From positions 186,001 through 250,000 of the forward strand of contig NZ_MODW01000003.1 in NCBI RefSeq assembly GCF_001866135.1: a stretch of 64,000 nucleotides of DNA, in the 5' to 3' direction. Position 1 is the first letter of the stretch; each line of letters begins with the position of its first letter. Made by a program: the position numbers and the translations under genes. Shown in pieces: positions 61,061 through 64,000 of this stretch. The DNA is from Microbacterium sp. LCT-H2 (GTDB taxonomy: Bacteria; Actinomycetota; Actinomycetes; Actinomycetales; Microbacteriaceae). Below the pieces are notes generated by a model. That model saw only the letters and a list, made by a program, of their open reading frames with translations, was not told where the DNA came from and searched no databases.

Positions 61061-63175
61061 TTACTCGCCCTTGGCCTTCTGGACGATCTCGTCGGCCACC
61101 GCGCGCGGGACCTCGGCGTAGCTGTCGAACTCCATGGAGTAGACGGCACGGCCCGAGGTCTTCGAGCGCAGGTCGCCGATGTAGCCGAACATCTCGGATA
61201 GCGGCACCGCGGCACGCACGACCTTGACGCCGGCGGCGTCCTCCATCGACTGGATCTGGCCACGACGCGAGTTCAGGTCGCCGATGACGTCGCCCATGTA
61301 CTCCTCCGGAGTACGGACCTCGACGGCCATCAGCGGCTCGAGCAGCACGGGGTTGGCACGACGCGCGGCCTCCTTGAAGCCCATGGAGCCCGCGATCTTG
61401 AACGCCATCTCCGAGGAGTCGACGTCGTGCGCTGCACCGTCGACGATGGTCGCCTTGACGCCCACCATCGGGTAGCCCGCGAGGACACCGACGTTCATGG
61501 CGTCCTGGAAACCGGCGTCGATCGAGCCGATGTACTCGCGCGGGATGCGGCCACCGGTGACCGCGTTCACGAACTCGTACGTCTTCTCGCCGTCGAGCTC
61601 GAGCGGCTCGATGTTGAACTGGATCTTGGCGAACTGGCCCGATCCACCGGTCTGCTTCTTGTGCGTGTAGTCGTGCTTCTCGACGGCCTTGCGGATCGTC
61701 TCGCGGTACGCGACCTGCGGCTTGCCGACGTTCGCCTCGACGCGGAACTCGCGCTTCATGCGGTCGACGAGGATGTCGAGGTGCAGCTCACCCATGCCCT
61801 TGATGGTCGTCTGACCGGTCTCCGGGTTGAGCTCCGTGCGGAAGGTCGGGTCCTCCTCAGCGAGCTTCTGGATCGCGAGACCCAGCTTCTCCTGGTCGGC
61901 CTTGGTCTTCGGCTCGATGGCGACCTCGATCACCGGCTCCGGGAACGTCATCGACTCGAGGACGACCGGCTGCGCGATGTCGGCGAGGGTGTCACCGGTG
62001 GTGGTGTCCTTCAGACCGATGACGGCGTAGATGTTGCCGGCGGTCAGCTTGTCGACCGGGTTCTCCTTGTTGGCGTGCATCTGGAAGATCTTCCCGATGC
62101 GCTCCTTCTTGCCCTTGGTCGAGTTGATGACCTGCGCACCCGACTCGAGCTCGCCCGAGTAGACGCGCACGTACGTCAGACGACCGAAGAACGGGTGCAC
62201 GGCGACCTTGAAGGCCAGGGCCGCGAACGGGTCCTTCGCGTCGGGGTGACGCTCGATGATCTTCTCCTCGTCCTTCGGGTCGTGCGCCTCGATGGCAGGC
62301 ACGTCCAGCGGGGACGGGAGGTAGTCGACGACGGCGTCCAGCATCGGCTGCACACCGCGGTTCTTGAAGGCGGAGCCGCAGAGGACCGGGTAGATCTCGC
62401 TGGCGACGACCATCTTGCGGATGGCGCCCTTGATCTCCGCGACGGTGAGCTCCTCGCCGCCGAAGAACTTCTCGAGAAGCTCCTCGTCGGTCTCGGCGAC
62501 CGTCTCCAGCAGCTGCTGGCGGTAGTCCTCGGCCTTGTCCTTGAGGTCGGCCGGGATCTCCTGCACCTCGTAGGAGGCGCCCATGGTCACGTCACCCTTG
62601 GCGTCGCCGGGCCACACCAGAGCGCGCATCTCGACGAGGTCGATGACGCCGACGAAGTCGTTCTCGGCACCGATCGGGAGCTGCAGCACCAGCGGCTTGG
62701 CGCCGAGGCGGTTGATGATCGTGTCGACCGTGAAGTAGAAGTCTGCGCCGAGCTTGTCCATCTTGTTGACGAAGCAGATGCGGGGAACGTTGTACTTGTC
62801 GGCCTGACGCCACACGGTCTCGGACTGGGGCTCGACGCCCTCCTTGCCGTCGAACACGGCGACCGCACCGTCGAGGACGCGGAGCGAGCGCTCCACCTCG
62901 ACCGTGAAGTCCACGTGACCGGGGGTGTCGATGATGTTGATCTGGTTCTTGTTCCAGAAGCAGGTCACGGCGGCAGACGTGATCGTGATGCCGCGCTCCT
63001 TCTCCTGCTCCATCCAGTCGGTGGTCGACGCACCGTCGTGCGTCTCGCCGAGCTTGTGGTTGACGCCCGTGTAGAACAGGATGCGCTCGGTCGTCGTGGT
63101 CTTGCCGGCATCGATGTGCGCCATGATGCCGATGTTGCGGACCTTGCTCAGGTCCGTGAGCACGTCTTGTGCCAC
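61061..63175 (-). CDS. fusA: Translation elongation factor G
   Basis: 704 residues. G1 [15 protein letters not shown]3 DTPGHVDF, G4 NKMDK; switch region [16 protein letters not shown]; domain [16 protein letters not shown] and the C-terminal [24 protein letters not shown] start. It drives translocation. 87 nt after rpsG. Confidence 0.98.
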   Translation of the reverse strand: MAQDVLTDLSKVRNIGIMAHIDAGKTTTTERILFYTGVNHKLGETHDGASTTDWMEQEKERGITITSAAVTCFWNKNQINIIDTPGHVDFTVEVERSLRVLDGAVAVFDGKEGVEPQSETVWRQADKYNVPRICFVNKMDKLGADFYFTVDTIINRLGAKPLVLQLPIGAENDFVGVIDLVEMRALVWPGDAKGDVTMGASYEVQEIPADLKDKAEDYRQQLLETVAETDEELLEKFFGGEELTVAEIKGAIRKMVVASEIYPVLCGSAFKNRGVQPMLDAVVDYLPSPLDVPAIEAHDPKDEEKIIERHPDAKDPFAALAFKVAVHPFFGRLTYVRVYSGELESGAQVINSTKGKKERIGKIFQMHANKENPVDKLTAGNIYAVIGLKDTTTGDTLADIAQPVVLESMTFPEPVIEVAIEPKTKADQEKLGLAIQKLAEEDPTFRTELNPETGQTTIKGMGELHLDILVDRMKREFRVEANVGKPQVAYRETIRKAVEKHDYTHKKQTGGSGQFAKIQFNIEPLELDGEKTYEFVNAVTGGRIPREYIGSIDAGFQDAMNVGVLAGYPMVGVKATIVDGAAHDVDSSEMAFKIAGSMGFKEAARRANPVLLEPLMAVEVRTPEEYMGDVIGDLNSRRGQIQSMEDAAGVKVVRAAVPLSEMFGYIGDLRSKTSGRAVYSMEFDSYAEVPRAVADEIVQKAKGE

Positions 63176-63262
63176 AGGAGTGTCCTTATCTTTTGGAGCA
63201 GGTGTACTGCGAAGAGGGGGTGCCCGCCCCTCGGCGAGTGGCCGAAGGGCGGGCGAAGCTGT

Positions 63263-63733
63263 TTACCAGCGGTAGTGAGCGAACGCGCGGTTCGACTCGG
63301 CCATCTTGTGGGTGTCCTCGCGGCGCTTGACCGCGGCACCCAGGCCGTTCGACGCGTCCAGGATCTCGTTCTGGAGACGCTCGGTCATCGTCTTCTCACG
63401 ACGACCCTTGGCGTAGCTCACGAGCCAGCGCAGCGCGAGGGTGTTCGCGCGGTGCGGCTTGACCTCGACCGGAACCTGGTAGGTCGAGCCACCGACGCGG
63501 CGGCTGCGGACCTCGAGCGTGGGGCGCACGTTGTCGAGCGCCTTCTTCAGGGTGGCGACGGCGTCCTGGCCGTTCTTCGCCTCGACGCCGCGGAGGGCGC
63601 CGTAGACGATCGACTCGGCCAGCGACTTCTTGCCGTCGACGAGGATCTTGTTCACCAGCGAGGTGACGATCGGAGCGCCGTAGACCGGGTCGTTGACGAC
63701 GGGGCGCTTGGGGGCGGGACCCTTACGAGGCAT
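63263..63733 (-). CDS. rpsG: 30S ribosomal protein S7
   Basis: 156 residues: [86 protein letters not shown]. Primary binder of the 16S 3' domain. Five bases after rpsL. Confidence 0.98.
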   Translation of the reverse strand: MPRKGPAPKRPVVNDPVYGAPIVTSLVNKILVDGKKSLAESIVYGALRGVEAKNGQDAVATLKKALDNVRPTLEVRSRRVGGSTYQVPVEVKPHRANTLALRWLVSYAKGRREKTMTERLQNEILDASNGLGAAVKRREDTHKMAESNRAFAHYRW

Positions 63734-63738
63734 CTAAC

Positions 63739-64000
63739 TCAACCCTTCTTCGCGCCGTAGCGGGAACGAGCCTGCTTACGGTTCTTGACGGCCTGGGTGT
63801 CCAGAGCGCCACGGACGATCTTGTAACGCACACCGGGGAGGTCCTTCACACGACCGCCGCGGACGAGCACCAGGGAGTGCTCCTGCAGGTTGTGGCCCTC
63901 ACCGGGGATGTACGCGGTGACCTCGGTCCCGTTGCGGAGCTTCACACGAGCGACCTTGCGCATCGCCGAGTTCGGCTTCTTCGGGGTGGTGGTGTAGACG
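63739..64000 (-). CDS. rpsL: 30S ribosomal protein S12, N-terminal part beyond window edge
   Basis: The last 87 residues are visible: [67 protein letters not shown], ending [13 protein letters not shown]. The decoding-site lysines in TPKKPNS and the [11 protein letters not shown] loop, where streptomycin-resistance changes occur in other bacteria, are wild type in appearance. The start lies beyond the right edge. Confidence 0.98.
   Translation of the reverse strand, partial: VYTTTPKKPNSAMRKVARVKLRNGTEVTAYIPGEGHNLQEHSLVLVRGGRVKDLPGVRYKIVRGALDTQAVKNRKQARSRYGAKKG

Overview
This window is high-GC actinobacterial DNA, most likely from Microbacterium or a close relative (Microbacteriaceae). Evidence includes the GC-rich codon use, frequent GTG starts, the actinobacterial order of the S10/spc/alpha and str ribosomal operons, RamB-controlled glyoxylate genes, and a gene set matching the riboflavin-degradation (rca) cluster described from Microbacterium maritypicum. 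The assignment rests on gene content, not on a database search. No rRNA, tRNA, CRISPR array, transposase or phage gene was seen.

Region 1 (1-7403) is a putrescine/GABA catabolic operon on the minus strand: gabT, putrescine oxidase, a universal stress protein, an APC permease and gabD (cut by the window edge). A PucR/CdaR-type regulator is divergent, and the 93-bp gap between them carries a 14-bp direct repeat. Region 2 (7446-14455) is a riboflavin catabolic island: riboflavin kinase RcaA, flavin reductase RcaB, PadR regulator RcaC, ribokinase RcaD, riboflavin hydrolase RcaE and a lipoprotein-dependent ABC importer. Two promoters in the island share the palindrome TAGTCAA-N2-TTGACTA, and the island is bracketed by two same-orientation copies of a ~75-bp extragenic repeat. 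Region 3 (14509-24462) holds a DUF6226-like protein, RamB with divergent aceA and aceB (glyoxylate shunt), a degenerate uridine-kinase-like protein, an Lrp regulator divergent from alanine dehydrogenase, an aspartate-type aminotransferase and a VOC protein.

Region 4 (24557-41913) is rich in organic-acid uptake and sugar-acid metabolism. It has a GntP permease, LtnD and OtnK (four-carbon acid-sugar pathway) with a GntR regulator and palindromic operator; the hadA/hadB-like and murB genes; glycerate kinase; an SLC13-type permease in one operon with a two-component system and a Pro/Ala-rich poly-Asp protein; a TauE-type exporter; and a tripartite tricarboxylate transporter (tctCBA). Divergent from tctCBA is an unusual regulator in which a CitA/DcuS-type membrane sensor is joined directly to a CitB/DpiA-type DNA-binding domain, with no kinase or receiver domain.

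Region 5 (41968-64000) is the core translation cluster, all on the minus strand. In transcription order it contains rpsL, rpsG, fusA, tuf; then rpsJ through rpsQ; rplN through rplO; secY, adk, map, a DsbA-like gene, infA, rpmJ, rpsM, rpsK, rpoA, rplQ. rpsN is absent from its usual place between rplE and rpsH, and rpsD from between rpsK and rpoA. Several ribosomal proteins carry long low-complexity tails. Copies of the short dispersed motif CTGAGCCYGTCGAAG sit in intergenic gaps of this region.
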